Shown piece by piece: positions 24,347-34,197 of a stretch of 64,000 bases of DNA. A program made the translations under genes and the position numbers. Position 1 is the stretch's first letter; each line of letters starts with the position of its first letter. Under the pieces are notes generated by a model that saw only the letters and a list, made by a program, of their open reading frames with translations, was not told the DNA's origin and searched no databases. The DNA is from Hymenobacter sp. HSC-4F20 (GTDB lineage: Bacteria; Bacteroidota; Bacteroidia; Cytophagales; Hymenobacteraceae): NCBI RefSeq assembly GCF_019599275.1, contig NZ_JAHZTD010000001.1, positions 434,001 through 498,000 on the forward strand. The letters run 5' to 3'.

Positions 24347-25234
24347 ATGCACCGCAACAGCTTCCTCAAAGCCCTGGCCGTGCTACCCTTTGCCTCTGCT
24401 ATGAACTCCCTGCAAGACCTCCATAAAACCGCCAGCTCTTTCCAGCAAACGGCCAAGATGCCCGTGCTCTTCGTCGGCCACGGCTCGCCCATGAATGCCC
24501 TGGCCGATAACCCGTTCACCCAAACCCTGCACCAACTGGGGCGCGACATTCGCAACCTCCAGCCGCCGCGGGCGGTGCTGGTCGTGTCGGCGCACTGGCT
24601 TACGCGCGGCACCTTCGTGGCCGTAAACGAGCGGCCCGAAACCATCCACGACTTCGGCGGCTTCCCCCAGGAATTGTTTGATATGCAATACCCCGCGCCC
24701 GGCGCCCCCGACGTGGCCCGCGAGGTGCTGGCAGCCCTACCCGACGCCCACCCCACCGACGAGTGGGGCCTCGACCACGGCACCTGGACGGTGCTGCACC
24801 ACCTCTTTCCGGAGGCCGATATTCCGGTCTTCCAGCTCAGCATCGACTACTACAAGCCCCTGACGTTTCACGCCGAGCTGGCCCGGCAGCTGCAGTTTCT
24901 GCGCCGCCGCGGCGTCCTGATTCTGGGCAGCGGCAACATCGTGCACAACCTGCGCCAGAGCATGGCCAGCTTTATGCAGAATGACGCGCGCCCCCACGCC
25001 TGGGCCGTGGAGTTCGACGAGTGGGCCAAAGCCAAAATAAACCAACGCGACCTGCACGCCCTGGCCCACTACCAGCAGGCTGGCGCCAGTGGCCCGCTTT
25101 CCGTGCCTACCCCCGACCACTACATTCCGCTGCTCTACAGTCTGGCCCTGGCCGAGCCCGACGACGACATTCGCCACGCCTATGAAGAAGTCAGCTTCGG
25201 GGGCATGAGCATGCGCACGTTTGTGGTGGGATAA
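24347..25234 (+). CDS. ygiD: 4,5-DOPA dioxygenase extradiol-type protein (YgiD/LigB family)
   Basis: 295 residues. The core begins at about residue 38 with MPVLFVGHGSPMNAL. Conserved His residues are H45 (GHGSPMN), H83 (SAHW) and H101 (ETIHDFGGFPQEL), with GSGNIVHNLR at about 194-203, typical of the family's class III extradiol iron or zinc site. The family cleaves catechol rings such as DOPA. The N-terminal about 37 residues (MHRNSFLKALAVLPFASAM...) look like a leader seen in related Bacteroidota proteins and could be an export signal. Confidence 0.88.
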   Translation: MHRNSFLKALAVLPFASAMNSLQDLHKTASSFQQTAKMPVLFVGHGSPMNALADNPFTQTLHQLGRDIRNLQPPRAVLVVSAHWLTRGTFVAVNERPETIHDFGGFPQELFDMQYPAPGAPDVAREVLAALPDAHPTDEWGLDHGTWTVLHHLFPEADIPVFQLSIDYYKPLTFHAELARQLQFLRRRGVLILGSGNIVHNLRQSMASFMQNDARPHAWAVEFDEWAKAKINQRDLHALAHYQQAGASGPLSVPTPDHYIPLLYSLALAEPDDDIRHAYEEVSFGGMSMRTFVVG

Positions 25235-25268
25235 AGGGTAGGCGGCATTGCAGCTTCTGTTCTTACTA

Positions 25269-25313
25269 CCCCAAAAAGGCCATTGCAAGAGTTGCAATGG
25301 CCTTTTTTGGGGG
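25269..25313. terminator. Bidirectional terminator between convergent genes
   Basis: CCCCAAAAAGGCCATTGCAA and TTGCAATGGCCTTTTTTGGGG form a long stem with a GAG-containing loop, 35 bases after the dioxygenase stop and 65 bases from the convergent lipoprotein gene. Confidence 0.85.
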
Positions 25314-25377
25314 TAATTAGCCTCTGTTACTGGAGCTGCATCGGGGCTTTTCTGCCTGCTTTGGATGCCTTCTGAAG

Positions 25378-26814
25378 TTATTGGGGCTTGCTATTTGCCC
25401 GGAAGGTTTTGGTGTGCCGTATGGTAGTGCTGCCATTCTTGGGCACCACATCAAAAGATACCCGCACGCCCCGCACATGCAGCGGACGGTTTGCTGCCAG
25501 GGCCGAGCCTATGTACAACGGTGGCTCAGGTACCGTCGTGTCGCCTACGGCGACAATTTCCTGCCGAATATTTTTGATATCAGCAATGCGGGTGACGGCC
25601 GGATTGAACAGGTAGCGCACCGAGGGCACGTCCAGGGTGTAGGTGTAGGGCTGAGTGCCACCAACTTGCTGCCGGGTTAGGACCGTAGGCCGACTCTCCA
25701 GAAAGAATACCCCCGGCGCCTCGTTGTACTGGGGCGCCCAACCAACGGTCGTCCCGTTAGCATACCCCGGCAGCGCAACGTTAAAGTTCGTTAGAAGTAC
25801 GTTGGCATCTGAGTTGAACTTCATTTGAGCGGGTACCTGAACTAGGGCACCCGTGCCGGCATTCTGACTTGGCACTACGCCGCTGAAAACCCGGACACCT
25901 GGTTGGAGGCTGAGTGCCTGCTGAGCTTCTGCGGTAGATACCCCCGCCTGCTGCAGGCTAGCCAGGCTTGCGGGGCCCGTTAAGCGCAGCCATACCGGCC
26001 CGTCATAAGAGAGGGCGGTACTAAATAGCGTGGGCCGGGTTAGGTCAACTCCTTCCACCTGGAAGCTAACCGGAAGGCGGGTGCCCACCTGAGAAGTACC
26101 CAAACGGATTCCGTCTACTTTGCTGCCGTTCAGCTGCCATGTCAGGCTTAGGCTTTCATGGGTAGCCCGCCCAATATTCCGGTCATAAGCCAGCTCTGAC
26201 TGCACCGCGTACCATACTCTTTCGCCTATCGGCTGCATTTCCAGTGAAGAGGCAAACTGGGCGTTTTGCAAGGGGTCTACTACTGATTGGGCCGCGAAGC
26301 TGAGCAGGGGAGAACTGGTGGCTGCGCTGCCTCCTAACTTTGGGGTAGAGGCCAACGCCTGATACGAGCGGGCGCTCTGGGCATCTGTCTGCTGGTAATA
26401 ATAGCACCGCACCAGGCCGCGGTACTTATTGTAGAGTATGAAAGTAGGGGTGTTAGCCGCGTAGACAGAAGAAAAGTTGTTGTAGAGTAATTCCCAGCCA
26501 TCGGCCTTCCGATGGTCGTCGCGCAGGTCATCACTAAAAGCCCGAACAGCGGTAGGCGCCCACGGAGCCGGAATGGGCGCGCTGCCGGGCGGGGTTGGCA
26601 TCACAGTGGCGGCGTCCCAGTCAAACGCATAGTCTGCCGAAGCTGGTTTGGTGGGCGGGGCCGGGGTAAAGGTCAGCGGCACGACGGTGGGCGCGCCAGG
26701 GGCCTCGGCTGTTGTCACGCTCAGGGCTGGAGCCTCTGGGTCTTTTGAGCAGGAGCTGAACACGAGCAGCAAGGCTGCGCCAGCCCCGGCAAGTGAGCGA
26801 CTTGATAAAGCCAT
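25378..26814 (-). CDS. Large unknown lipoprotein
   Basis: 478 residues. Residues 1-22 are a lipoprotein signal (MALSSRSLAGAGAALLLVFSSC), with the modified Cys at 22 in the lipobox VFSSC. A Pro/Ala/Thr-rich linker spans about 23-60. The remaining about 420 residues are rich in beta-strand patterns and aromatic residues (RGLVRCYYYQQTD, GYANGTTVGWAPQY). I do not recognise a domain. It is probably a surface or periplasmic protein, and stands alone between convergent and divergent neighbours. Confidence 0.7.
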   Translation of the reverse strand: MALSSRSLAGAGAALLLVFSSCSKDPEAPALSVTTAEAPGAPTVVPLTFTPAPPTKPASADYAFDWDAATVMPTPPGSAPIPAPWAPTAVRAFSDDLRDDHRKADGWELLYNNFSSVYAANTPTFILYNKYRGLVRCYYYQQTDAQSARSYQALASTPKLGGSAATSSPLLSFAAQSVVDPLQNAQFASSLEMQPIGERVWYAVQSELAYDRNIGRATHESLSLTWQLNGSKVDGIRLGTSQVGTRLPVSFQVEGVDLTRPTLFSTALSYDGPVWLRLTGPASLASLQQAGVSTAEAQQALSLQPGVRVFSGVVPSQNAGTGALVQVPAQMKFNSDANVLLTNFNVALPGYANGTTVGWAPQYNEAPGVFFLESRPTVLTRQQVGGTQPYTYTLDVPSVRYLFNPAVTRIADIKNIRQEIVAVGDTTVPEPPLYIGSALAANRPLHVRGVRVSFDVVPKNGSTTIRHTKTFRANSKPQ

Positions 26815-27116
26815 AATCGGGTAGAGTAATAAAGGGAAGGTATAGGACCGCCGGATGAGGTGGCTGAAAGTAATTCATAATAGTATAAAAATCCTATCAA
26901 CGAGTTTACTATTCATCCTAAGACCTTGCAGAATTGGGAGGCTAATCAAGAAAAGCCAAGGCAACAGCACGGTGGCTGGCCGGAAAGACAGGCTACGAAA
27001 ATAGCCCGAATGTCCGGCAGCAGGAATTTGCCAGGACTGGCGGATGAAAGTAGTGGTAAGCAACCCTTCTTAGCCTACCCTCATCTATGCGGGCAAAACG
27101 ATATACTGCGTGCCTG
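26815..27116. other. 302-base gap between divergent genes
   Basis: Lies between the lipoprotein (minus) and the aminopeptidase (plus). The middle (26880-26945) is AT-rich, as expected for promoters, but no exact TAnnTTTG match was found on either strand. No small gene was seen. Confidence 0.4.
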
Positions 27117-29591
27117 ATGCGAAACCTTACAGTACTACTCCTGGCTCTGGCTACTACCCCTGCTGCGGCCCAGCAGCTTGCTACCCCACCCTCCACTACT
27201 ACCCTTTACCGCGCTACTGAGCCCAAAGTCAATGCCCTGGTGCACACCAAGCTGGAAGTGCGCTTCGACTACGCCAAGCGCTACCTCTACGGCCGCGAGT
27301 GGGTGACGCTTAAGCCCTACGGCTACGCCACCGACTCGCTCCGCCTCGATGCCAAGGGCATGGATATCAAGTCGGTAGCGCTGATGAGAGGCGGCACGCC
27401 GCAGCCCCTGAAGTACCGCTACAACGGGTGGCAGCTGGCGGTGCAGCTGGGGCAGGTGGTGCCGGCCGGCGAGGCCTATACCGTCTACATCGACTATACG
27501 GCCAAGCCCGATGAACTGCAGGTGAAGGGCAGCGCCGCCATTGCCGGCGCCAAGGGCCTCTACTTCATCAACCCCGACAGCGCCGTGGCCGGCAAGCCGG
27601 TGCAGATCTGGACCCAGGGCGAGACGGAAGCCAACTCGGCCTGGTTTCCCACCATCGACAAGCCCAACCAGAAAACGACTACCGAAATCAGCCTGACGGT
27701 GCCCGCCAAGTATGTGACGCTCAGCAATGGGCAGCTGGTGGCGCAGGCAGCGGCCGGCCCCGGCCTGCGCCGCGACACCTGGAAGATGGACCAGCCCCAC
27801 GCGCCCTACCTGGTTATGCTGGCCGTGGGCGACTTCAAGATCACCAAGGACACGTGGCGCGGCAAGGAAGTCAGTTACTACCTCGAGCCCCAGTACGCAG
27901 CTCAGGCCCGCGCTATTTTCGGCAAAACACCCCGGATGCTGGAGTTTTTCTCCCAGCGCCTCGGCGTAGATTTTCCGTGGAGCAAATACGCCCAGGTAGT
28001 CGGCCGCGAGTACGTGGCTGGCGCCATGGAAAACACCACGGCTTCCCTGTTTGGAGAGCACGCGCAAGGTACGGCCCGCGAGCTGCTGGACTGGGAGTAC
28101 ACCCTGGTGGAGCGCGAAATTGCCCACGAGCTGTTTCACCACTGGTTTGGCGACTACGTGACCTGCGAAAGCTGGAGCAATCTGACCGTAAATGAGTCGT
28201 TTGCCAATTTCAGCGAGGTGCTGTGGGCCGAGCACGAATACGGCCCCGACGCCGGCGCGGCCCAGGCCTACCGCAGCCTGCGCACCTACCTGCGCGGCCC
28301 CGGCAACTCCCAGAAGCCGCTCGTGCGCTTCCAGTATGCCGATAAAGAAGATATGTTTGACGGGGTTAGCTACCAGAAAGGGGGTAGCATCCTGAACATG
28401 CTGCGGGCCCATTTGGGAGAGGACGTGTTTTTCGCCGGGTTGAAAACCTATTTAACCCGCAACGCCTTCGGCACCGGCGAGGCCCAGCAGCTGCGGCTGG
28501 CCCTGGAGGAAGCCTCGGGCCAGGATCTGAACTGGTTTTTCAACCAGTGGTATTACCGCGCCGGTCACCCCATTGTTACCATTGACTACCAGTGGGATGC
28601 TGCCCGCCAGCGGCAAGCCGTGGTGGTACGCCAAACCCAGCCCGGCGCGCCCTTTGTGCTGCCGCTTCAGGTGGATGTGTACACCAATGGCCGCGCCCGG
28701 CGCTACCCCGCCACCCTGCGCCATGCCGTCGATACGCTGTACTTTCCGGCGCCTACCCGCCCCGAGCTGGTAAACGTAGACGCGCAGAAAACCCTGGTCT
28801 GGCAGAAGCAGGACAACAAGCCCCTGGCCGATTTCGCCTACCAGTACCGCCACGCCCCTACTTTCCTCGACCGGCGCGAAGCCCTGGTAGCTGCCCAAAC
28901 GCAGCTTTCCGACCCCCTGGCCCAGAAAACCCTGGTCATGGGCCTGCAGGATAAGTCGGACGTGCTGCGGGGGCTAGCCATTGAGCAGCTCAACCTCAAA
29001 AACGACACGCTTCGCAAAGCCGCTGCCCCCATCCTGGCCCGCCTCGCCACCTCCGACCCGTCGGTGCAGGTGCAGGCGGCGGCGCTGCTGGCTTTGGGCA
29101 ACCTGAAGCAGAAGCGCTACACCAAGCTGTTTACTAAAGCGCTGGACAGCAAGTCGTACCGGGTACAGGGGGCGGCTCTGCAAGGCTTGGCAGCCTTGCA
29201 GCCCACGCAGGCCCTGGCCCGTGCTACCGCTTTCGAGGCCGATAACAAAGGCGCCCTGACGGTGGCGCTGGTGCTGGTGTACGGGCAGGCGGGCAGCCTA
29301 GCCCAGTGGCCTTCGGTGCTGGCCAAGTTTGATGCCGCTGACACCAACAACCGCTTCAACATGATGTCCGGCTTCGGCGCCATGCTGGGCCGCCTCGACG
29401 ACCCCACGGCCCTCACCCAAGGCATCACGCGCATCAAGGATATGGGGGTGCAATTCAAGCCCTACGGAGTAGATACGCCCCTACTTGCGCTACTGCAGCA
29501 GATCCGGCAGCAGCAGTCTACCCGCCCGAATGCTGCAGTAGCAGCCACGCTGGTAGCGCAGGCCGCAGCCGAGATTGAAGCTGCGAAGTAG
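27117..29591 (+). CDS. M1-family aminopeptidase with C-terminal helical repeats
   Basis: The ATG at 27117 opens a clear signal peptide (MRNLTVLLLALATTPAAAQQ); an ATG ten codons upstream is less likely. 824 residues. The N-terminal M1 beta domain spans about 25-225. The exopeptidase motif GAMEN is at 302-306 and the zinc site HELFHHWFGDY starts at H337, with NESFAN carrying the third ligand Glu. Residues about 570-820 are HEAT-like helical pairs (LARLATSDPSVQVQAAALLALGN). It is exported and would remove N-terminal amino acids from peptides. Confidence 0.93.
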   Translation: MRNLTVLLLALATTPAAAQQLATPPSTTTLYRATEPKVNALVHTKLEVRFDYAKRYLYGREWVTLKPYGYATDSLRLDAKGMDIKSVALMRGGTPQPLKYRYNGWQLAVQLGQVVPAGEAYTVYIDYTAKPDELQVKGSAAIAGAKGLYFINPDSAVAGKPVQIWTQGETEANSAWFPTIDKPNQKTTTEISLTVPAKYVTLSNGQLVAQAAAGPGLRRDTWKMDQPHAPYLVMLAVGDFKITKDTWRGKEVSYYLEPQYAAQARAIFGKTPRMLEFFSQRLGVDFPWSKYAQVVGREYVAGAMENTTASLFGEHAQGTARELLDWEYTLVEREIAHELFHHWFGDYVTCESWSNLTVNESFANFSEVLWAEHEYGPDAGAAQAYRSLRTYLRGPGNSQKPLVRFQYADKEDMFDGVSYQKGGSILNMLRAHLGEDVFFAGLKTYLTRNAFGTGEAQQLRLALEEASGQDLNWFFNQWYYRAGHPIVTIDYQWDAARQRQAVVVRQTQPGAPFVLPLQVDVYTNGRARRYPATLRHAVDTLYFPAPTRPELVNVDAQKTLVWQKQDNKPLADFAYQYRHAPTFLDRREALVAAQTQLSDPLAQKTLVMGLQDKSDVLRGLAIEQLNLKNDTLRKAAAPILARLATSDPSVQVQAAALLALGNLKQKRYTKLFTKALDSKSYRVQGAALQGLAALQPTQALARATAFEADNKGALTVALVLVYGQAGSLAQWPSVLAKFDAADTNNRFNMMSGFGAMLGRLDDPTALTQGITRIKDMGVQFKPYGVDTPLLALLQQIRQQQSTRPNAAVAATLVAQAAAEIEAAK

Positions 29592-29637
29592 GGGAGGGTG
29601 GGTGCCCGGCGCCGCGCCAAGTCAGGCAAATGAGGAT

Positions 29638-29697
29638 ATACACCAGCAGACCGCTGGGCTCCCGCCGCAACGGGAGCCCAGCGGTCTGCTGGTGTAT
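29638..29697. terminator. 27-bp perfect stem downstream of the aminopeptidase gene
   Basis: Arms 29638-29664 and 29671-29697 are exact reverse complements with a CCGCAA loop. It begins 47 bases after the stop. There is no T-run, so it may be a transcript-end stabiliser or terminator for both directions. Confidence 0.55.
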
Positions 29698-29832
29698 GCA
29701 TGGGCGGCAGCAGGCGTTGCTACCCGTGAGGCCGCGCTAGAAGCTTGAAAGTGGAACCCGAACGAGAAGCTCGGCGCTAGTCTTTTATACCAGGCGGCAG
29801 GTGCTGGCTTATGGGAAACATAAGCCGTTGGA

Positions 29833-30195
29833 CTACGTGGCAAACAGGCGGTTGATGCGCGGCTGAAGAACCCGGATGCCGATAGAGGAAAACCACAGCA
29901 GAAAGAACTCTCCCAGGCAGTCGGTGAAGGTAACCGGCCGCTGCAGCTCCACTGTTTTCAGGGCTTTGGCTACCCAATACCGGCTGGAGAAAATGCCCGC
30001 CATCAACAGCAGATGTACTGGTACAACCAGGCCTGCCAGCGGTGGGGTAAAGAGGTTTCCTTGCACCGCCATGTTCAACACGGCCATAGTCAGCAGGAGG
30101 TACAGCGTTGGCACCGCCAGACCCAGCTTCAGCCACCGCGTGGGCAAGAGTGTAGCGTCGGGTAGCAGGGTAGAAGCGGAGTGCCCAGGGCTCAA
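29833..30195 (-). CDS. Small three-helix membrane protein (Bacteroidota family)
   Basis: 120 residues starting at TTG, overlapping the preceding gene's stop as TTGA at 30192-30195. Three hydrophobic helices at about 22-43, 51-70 and 92-110. The C-terminal LGEFFLLWFSSIGIRVLQPRINRLF matches a pattern I know from small unannotated Bacteroidota membrane proteins ending in QPRINK. Function unknown. It is translationally coupled to the smaller membrane protein upstream, so the two may act together. Confidence 0.6.
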   Translation of the reverse strand: MSPGHSASTLLPDATLLPTRWLKLGLAVPTLYLLLTMAVLNMAVQGNLFTPPLAGLVVPVHLLLMAGIFSSRYWVAKALKTVELQRPVTFTDCLGEFFLLWFSSIGIRVLQPRINRLFAT

Positions 30196-30374
30196 AGCCA
30201 GCTAAACAAGCCACCCATAACTACCAGCGTGCTCATGGTAAGCTCAAGTATAAGCAGCTGCATATCTGGGGTTTGATCGAACAGTGCCAGGTTGCTAAAC
30301 AGCTGAACCAGAAAGGGCAGGCCAACCCTCAGCATGAACAAGGCCCAGGGTGTAAGATGCACAGAAAAGCGCAT
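30192..30374 (-). CDS. Small two-helix membrane protein
   Basis: 60 residues from ATG 30374 (MRFSVHLTPWALFMLR). Two hydrophobic stretches at about 10-30 and 38-58, with a short polar loop DQTPDMQ. The stop TGA overlaps the next start (TTGA). The longer frame back to 30443 is possible but adds an unlikely polar region. Function unknown; the coupling to the three-helix protein is the only clue. Confidence 0.5.
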   Translation of the reverse strand: MRFSVHLTPWALFMLRVGLPFLVQLFSNLALFDQTPDMQLLILELTMSTLVVMGGLFSWL

Positions 30375-30597
30375 AGAAAACAAAGTGAAACAGAACGTAA
30401 GGGTAAGGCGCGGGCTTGTGCCTACCTCCGCAGTAGCAACCAACCACTCCGAAAAAGAGTAGGGCAGAACTTCATTGGTAAGTCTGGACCGGTAGGCGGG
30501 GTAGGCTACGCGCTACCCCCCGCCTCAGCCGGGAGGCCCCATTAAGCGGCAGTTCGTGCAGCTGCTGCGTGTATATTCACGGGCCACACTATTTAGT

Positions 30598-33222
30598 ATG
30601 ACGCAGGAACAACTACGCCTCGCAGAAACCAACACACATACACCCTGGAAGAAATTTGGCCCCTACCTCACTGAGCGCCAGTGGGGCACCGTGCGCGAAG
30701 ACTATAGCCCCGAAGGCAACGCCTGGGACTATATCACCCACGACATGGCTCGTAGCAAGGCCTACCGCTGGGGCGAGGAAGGCCTGGGTGGTATCTCCGA
30801 TGACCAACAGCTGCTGTGCTTTGCCGTGGCCCTGTGGAACGGCAAAGATGAGATTCTCAAGGAGCGCCTGTTTGGCCTCACCAACGGGCAGGGCAACCAC
30901 GGCGAAGACGTAAAGGAGCTGTACTACTACCTCGACAGCACGCCTACCCATTCCTACATGCGGATGCTCTATAAGTATCCGCAGCGGGCCTTTCCGTACC
31001 GCAAGTTGGTGCGGGAAAATGCCCGCCGCACCCGCCAGGAGCCCGAATACGAGCTGCTCGATACCGGCATCTTCGATAAAGGCCGCTACTTCGATGTGTT
31101 CATCGACTATGCCAAGGCCGGCCCCGATGACCTTCTGATTCAGATAACGGTGCACAACCGCGGCCCCAAGCGCGCTTCCCTGCAGGTGCTACCCCAGCTG
31201 TGGTTCCGCAACACCTGGAGCTGGGGCTACAACAGCGCCCGGCCCGTAATCCGCGAGCTGGAGCCCGGCACGGCCCTCGCGGAGCATCCCGCGCTGGGTC
31301 CCTACCACCTGTACTGCGACCAAGCCCCCCAGCTGCTGTTCTGCGAAAACGACACCAACGGCGCCCGCCTCTACAACCTGCCCGCCGATGGGCTGCACTT
31401 CAAAGACGGTATCAACGATTACATCGTGGAGGGCGACCTGGCGGCTATTAATACCGAGCAGCAGGGCACCAAAATGGCCGCCCAGTACTACCTCACGCTG
31501 CAACCCGGCCAGTCGCAGAGTGTGCGCCTGCGCCTGCGCCAGCCCGCGTGCCCGGAGCCCTTTCTGGATTTCGACCACATTTTCGCGGCCCGCAAGCGCG
31601 ACGCCGACGAGTTCTACGACTGCCTCCAGGAAAACCTGCCGCCCAGCCCCGATGCCCGCAACGTGCAGCGCCAGGCCTTTGCCGGCATGCTCTGGAGCAA
31701 GCAGTTTTACTACTACGATGTTACCCAGTGGCTCAACGGCGACCCGGCCGTGCTCAACCCGCCGCCTGAGCGCCGCAAGGGCCGCAACCGGCACTGGGGC
31801 CACCTGCAAAACCAGGACATCATTTCCATGCCCGACAAGTGGGAATACCCCTGGTATGCGGCCTGGGACCTGGCTTTCCACTGCATTCCGCTGGCGATGG
31901 TCGATGCCGAGTTTGCCAAGCAGCAGCTGCGCCTGCTGACCAAAGACTGGTACATGCACCCCAACGGGCAGTTGCCGGCCTACGAGTGGAACTTCTCCGA
32001 CGTGAACCCGCCCGTGCACGCCTGGGCCACCTGGCGCGTGTACAAGATGGACAAGAAGCTGCGCGGCGACCAGGGCGACACGCCCTTCCTGGAAGCAGTG
32101 TTTCACAAGCTGGTCCTCAACTTTACCTGGTGGGTTAACCGCAAGGATAAAAGTGAGCGAAACATCTTCGAGGGCGGCTTTCTGGGGCTGGATAACATTG
32201 GGGTATTCGACCGCTCGGCCCCGCTCCCTACGGGGGGCTTCATTGAGCAGTCGGACGGGACGAGCTGGATGGCCATGTTTGCCTTGAATTTGATGCGCAT
32301 GGCCCTGGAGCTGGCCCGCACCAACCCCGTCTACCAGGAAATGGCCAGCAAATTCTTCGAGCACTTTCTGCACATTGCCGATGCCATGACCCGCGGCGGC
32401 GACGGCCTGTTCAACCTCTGGGATGAGGAAGACGGCTTTTACTACGATGTGCTGCACACCCCCGACGAGGAGCGCATCAAGCTGAAAGTGCGCTCCATTG
32501 TGGGCCTGATTCCGCTGTTTGCCGTGGAAATCGTGGACCAGCAACTGCTCGACGCCATGCCTGAGTTTACCAAGCGCGCCCGGTGGCTGCTGGAAAGCCG
32601 CCCCCACCTGGCGAAGCTGGTGGCCCGCTGGGAAGACCCCGGCAAGGGCGCCCGCCACCTGCTGGGCCTGCTGCGCCGCTCGCGCCTGAAAAAGCTGCTC
32701 ACCCGCATGCTCGATGAGACGGAGTTCCTCTCTGACTACGGCATCCGGGCCATGTCGCGCTACCACCTGGCGCACCCGTATGTGTTCAGCACCGAGGAGG
32801 AGAACTTTGAGGTACACTACGTGCCCGGCGAGGCGGAAAGCAGCATGTTCGGCGGCAACAGCAACTGGCGCGGCCCCATCTGGTTTCCCATCAACTACCT
32901 CATCATCGAGTCGTTGCAGCGTTTCCACTTCTATTATGATGAGAAGTTTCAGATTGAATACCCCACCGGCTCGGGAACCATGCTCAACCTGAAACAAGTG
33001 GCCGAAGCCCTGGCTGGGCGCTTGGCAAAACTGCTGCTGAAAGACGAAAACGGCCGCCGCCCCGCCTTCGGCGACAACGAGCTGCTGCAAACCGACCCGC
33101 ACTTCCGCGACTACCTGCTGTTCCACGAGTACTTCCACGGCGATACTGGCCAGGGCCTCGGGGCCAACCACCAAACCGGCTGGACTGGCCTTATCGTGCG
33201 CTTGCTGCAGATGCCGGGGTAG
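30598..33222 (+). CDS. GH63-like glycoside hydrolase (glucosidase)
   Basis: The ATG at 30598 ([12 protein letters not shown]) is preferred over a GTG 14 codons upstream. 874 residues, no signal peptide, so probably cytoplasmic. The N-terminal half is a beta-sandwich ([26 protein letters not shown] at about 165-190). The rest is an (alpha/alpha)6 barrel with [20 protein letters not shown] at about 423-442, matching the GH63/mannosylglycerate hydrolase-like fold, and a Trp-rich [15 protein letters not shown] near residue 762. Such proteins hydrolyse glucosyl or related linkages; the exact substrate is not known. Stands alone. Confidence 0.82.
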   Translation: MTQEQLRLAETNTHTPWKKFGPYLTERQWGTVREDYSPEGNAWDYITHDMARSKAYRWGEEGLGGISDDQQLLCFAVALWNGKDEILKERLFGLTNGQGNHGEDVKELYYYLDSTPTHSYMRMLYKYPQRAFPYRKLVRENARRTRQEPEYELLDTGIFDKGRYFDVFIDYAKAGPDDLLIQITVHNRGPKRASLQVLPQLWFRNTWSWGYNSARPVIRELEPGTALAEHPALGPYHLYCDQAPQLLFCENDTNGARLYNLPADGLHFKDGINDYIVEGDLAAINTEQQGTKMAAQYYLTLQPGQSQSVRLRLRQPACPEPFLDFDHIFAARKRDADEFYDCLQENLPPSPDARNVQRQAFAGMLWSKQFYYYDVTQWLNGDPAVLNPPPERRKGRNRHWGHLQNQDIISMPDKWEYPWYAAWDLAFHCIPLAMVDAEFAKQQLRLLTKDWYMHPNGQLPAYEWNFSDVNPPVHAWATWRVYKMDKKLRGDQGDTPFLEAVFHKLVLNFTWWVNRKDKSERNIFEGGFLGLDNIGVFDRSAPLPTGGFIEQSDGTSWMAMFALNLMRMALELARTNPVYQEMASKFFEHFLHIADAMTRGGDGLFNLWDEEDGFYYDVLHTPDEERIKLKVRSIVGLIPLFAVEIVDQQLLDAMPEFTKRARWLLESRPHLAKLVARWEDPGKGARHLLGLLRRSRLKKLLTRMLDETEFLSDYGIRAMSRYHLAHPYVFSTEEENFEVHYVPGEAESSMFGGNSNWRGPIWFPINYLIIESLQRFHFYYDEKFQIEYPTGSGTMLNLKQVAEALAGRLAKLLLKDENGRRPAFGDNELLQTDPHFRDYLLFHEYFHGDTGQGLGANHQTGWTGLIVRLLQMPG

Positions 33223-33357
33223 TCGATAAGCCAGCCTGTGCCTTGCCCTTTTGCCAAGCCTGACTTAGGCTACAAGGGTAGGGGCAGGCTGGTGTAAACA
33301 AAACGCCTGGATGGCTGCTTTAGCAAGTCAGTGTTTTCTAACCATCCGTTCCAGTAC

Positions 33358-34062
33358 ATGAGCTACCCCAACGCCGTTTCGCTGACTGCTTCCGACGCCA
33401 CCCAGTTCAATGCCTATACCGCGTTTCCGACTTCTGAGGGGCCACACGCCGGTATTATTCTGCTCCAGGAGGCCTTCGGCGTGAACGGCCACATCCGCAA
33501 TGTGGCCGACCGCCTGGCGCAGGCCGGCTACGTAGTAATTGCGCCCGAAGTGTTTCACCGCACGGCCGCGCCCGGCCTGGAAATTCCGTATTCCGACTTT
33601 GCCAGCGCCGCACCCCACTACAACGCCATTACCCCGGAGGGTGTAACCGCCGACGTGCAAGCCTGCTACGACTGGCTTCAGACCCAGGACAATGTCACGG
33701 AGAAAGTTGGCAGCATAGGCTTCTGCTTAGGTGGGCGGCTGTCGTTTTTGGCCAATGCCGTGTTACCCCTGGCGGCCGGCGTATCCTACTACGGCGGGGG
33801 CACTCACCTGCTAAAGGACCGCGCCCCTGACCTGCACGCGCCGCACCTGTTCTTCTGGGGCGGTCTGGATCAGCACATCAGTAAAGACAAGATTGCGGAG
33901 GTAGTAGAGGCGGTAGATGCGGCCGGTAAGCCCTACATCAACACCGTAATTTCCTACGCCGACCACGGTTTCCACTGCGACGAGCGGCCCAGCTACCACC
34001 CGCAGGCAGCGGCCGAAGCCTGGGCTCTTACGCTGGCTTTCTTCCAGGAAAAGCTGCGTTAA
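33358..34062 (+). CDS. Dienelactone hydrolase family protein
   Basis: The ATG at 33358 (MSYPNAVSLTASD) is preferred over a GTG at 33331. 234 residues, cytoplasmic alpha/beta hydrolase. The nucleophile is Cys123 in GFCLGGR, with Asp171 (WGGLDQH) and His203 (YADHGFHCD) completing the triad. Glu38 in LLQEAFG matches the Glu of the family. Dienelactone hydrolases open lactone rings in aromatic degradation, but many members act on other esters. No catabolic operon is nearby. Confidence 0.9.
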   Translation: MSYPNAVSLTASDATQFNAYTAFPTSEGPHAGIILLQEAFGVNGHIRNVADRLAQAGYVVIAPEVFHRTAAPGLEIPYSDFASAAPHYNAITPEGVTADVQACYDWLQTQDNVTEKVGSIGFCLGGRLSFLANAVLPLAAGVSYYGGGTHLLKDRAPDLHAPHLFFWGGLDQHISKDKIAEVVEAVDAAGKPYINTVISYADHGFHCDERPSYHPQAAAEAWALTLAFFQEKLR

Positions 34063-34140
34063 GCTCTGGCGTCTGGGTCGGTAGTTCAGGGTGTACTGTA
34101 GGCTGGTGGGGTAGCAAAACCAAGCTGGACCGAAAAGAAA

Positions 34141-34175
34141 AACGCCCGAAGCTCATTTTTTGAGCTTCGGGCGTT
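34141..34175. terminator. Bidirectional terminator
   Basis: A 15-bp perfect stem (AACGCCCGAAGCTCA and its complement) with a TTTTT loop, between the dienelactone hydrolase and the convergent ankyrin gene. Confidence 0.75.
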
Positions 34176-34197
34176 GCGCCGCATAGCGGCATAAACT

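Noticed and set aside
27135-28412. A 425-codon minus-strand frame opposite the aminopeptidase
   Set aside because: Antisense shadow of the M1 gene with no recognisable protein features.
31189-33174. A 661-codon minus-strand frame opposite the glycosidase
   Set aside because: Same reason: no domain, low-complexity composition, fully inside a strongly supported gene on the other strand.
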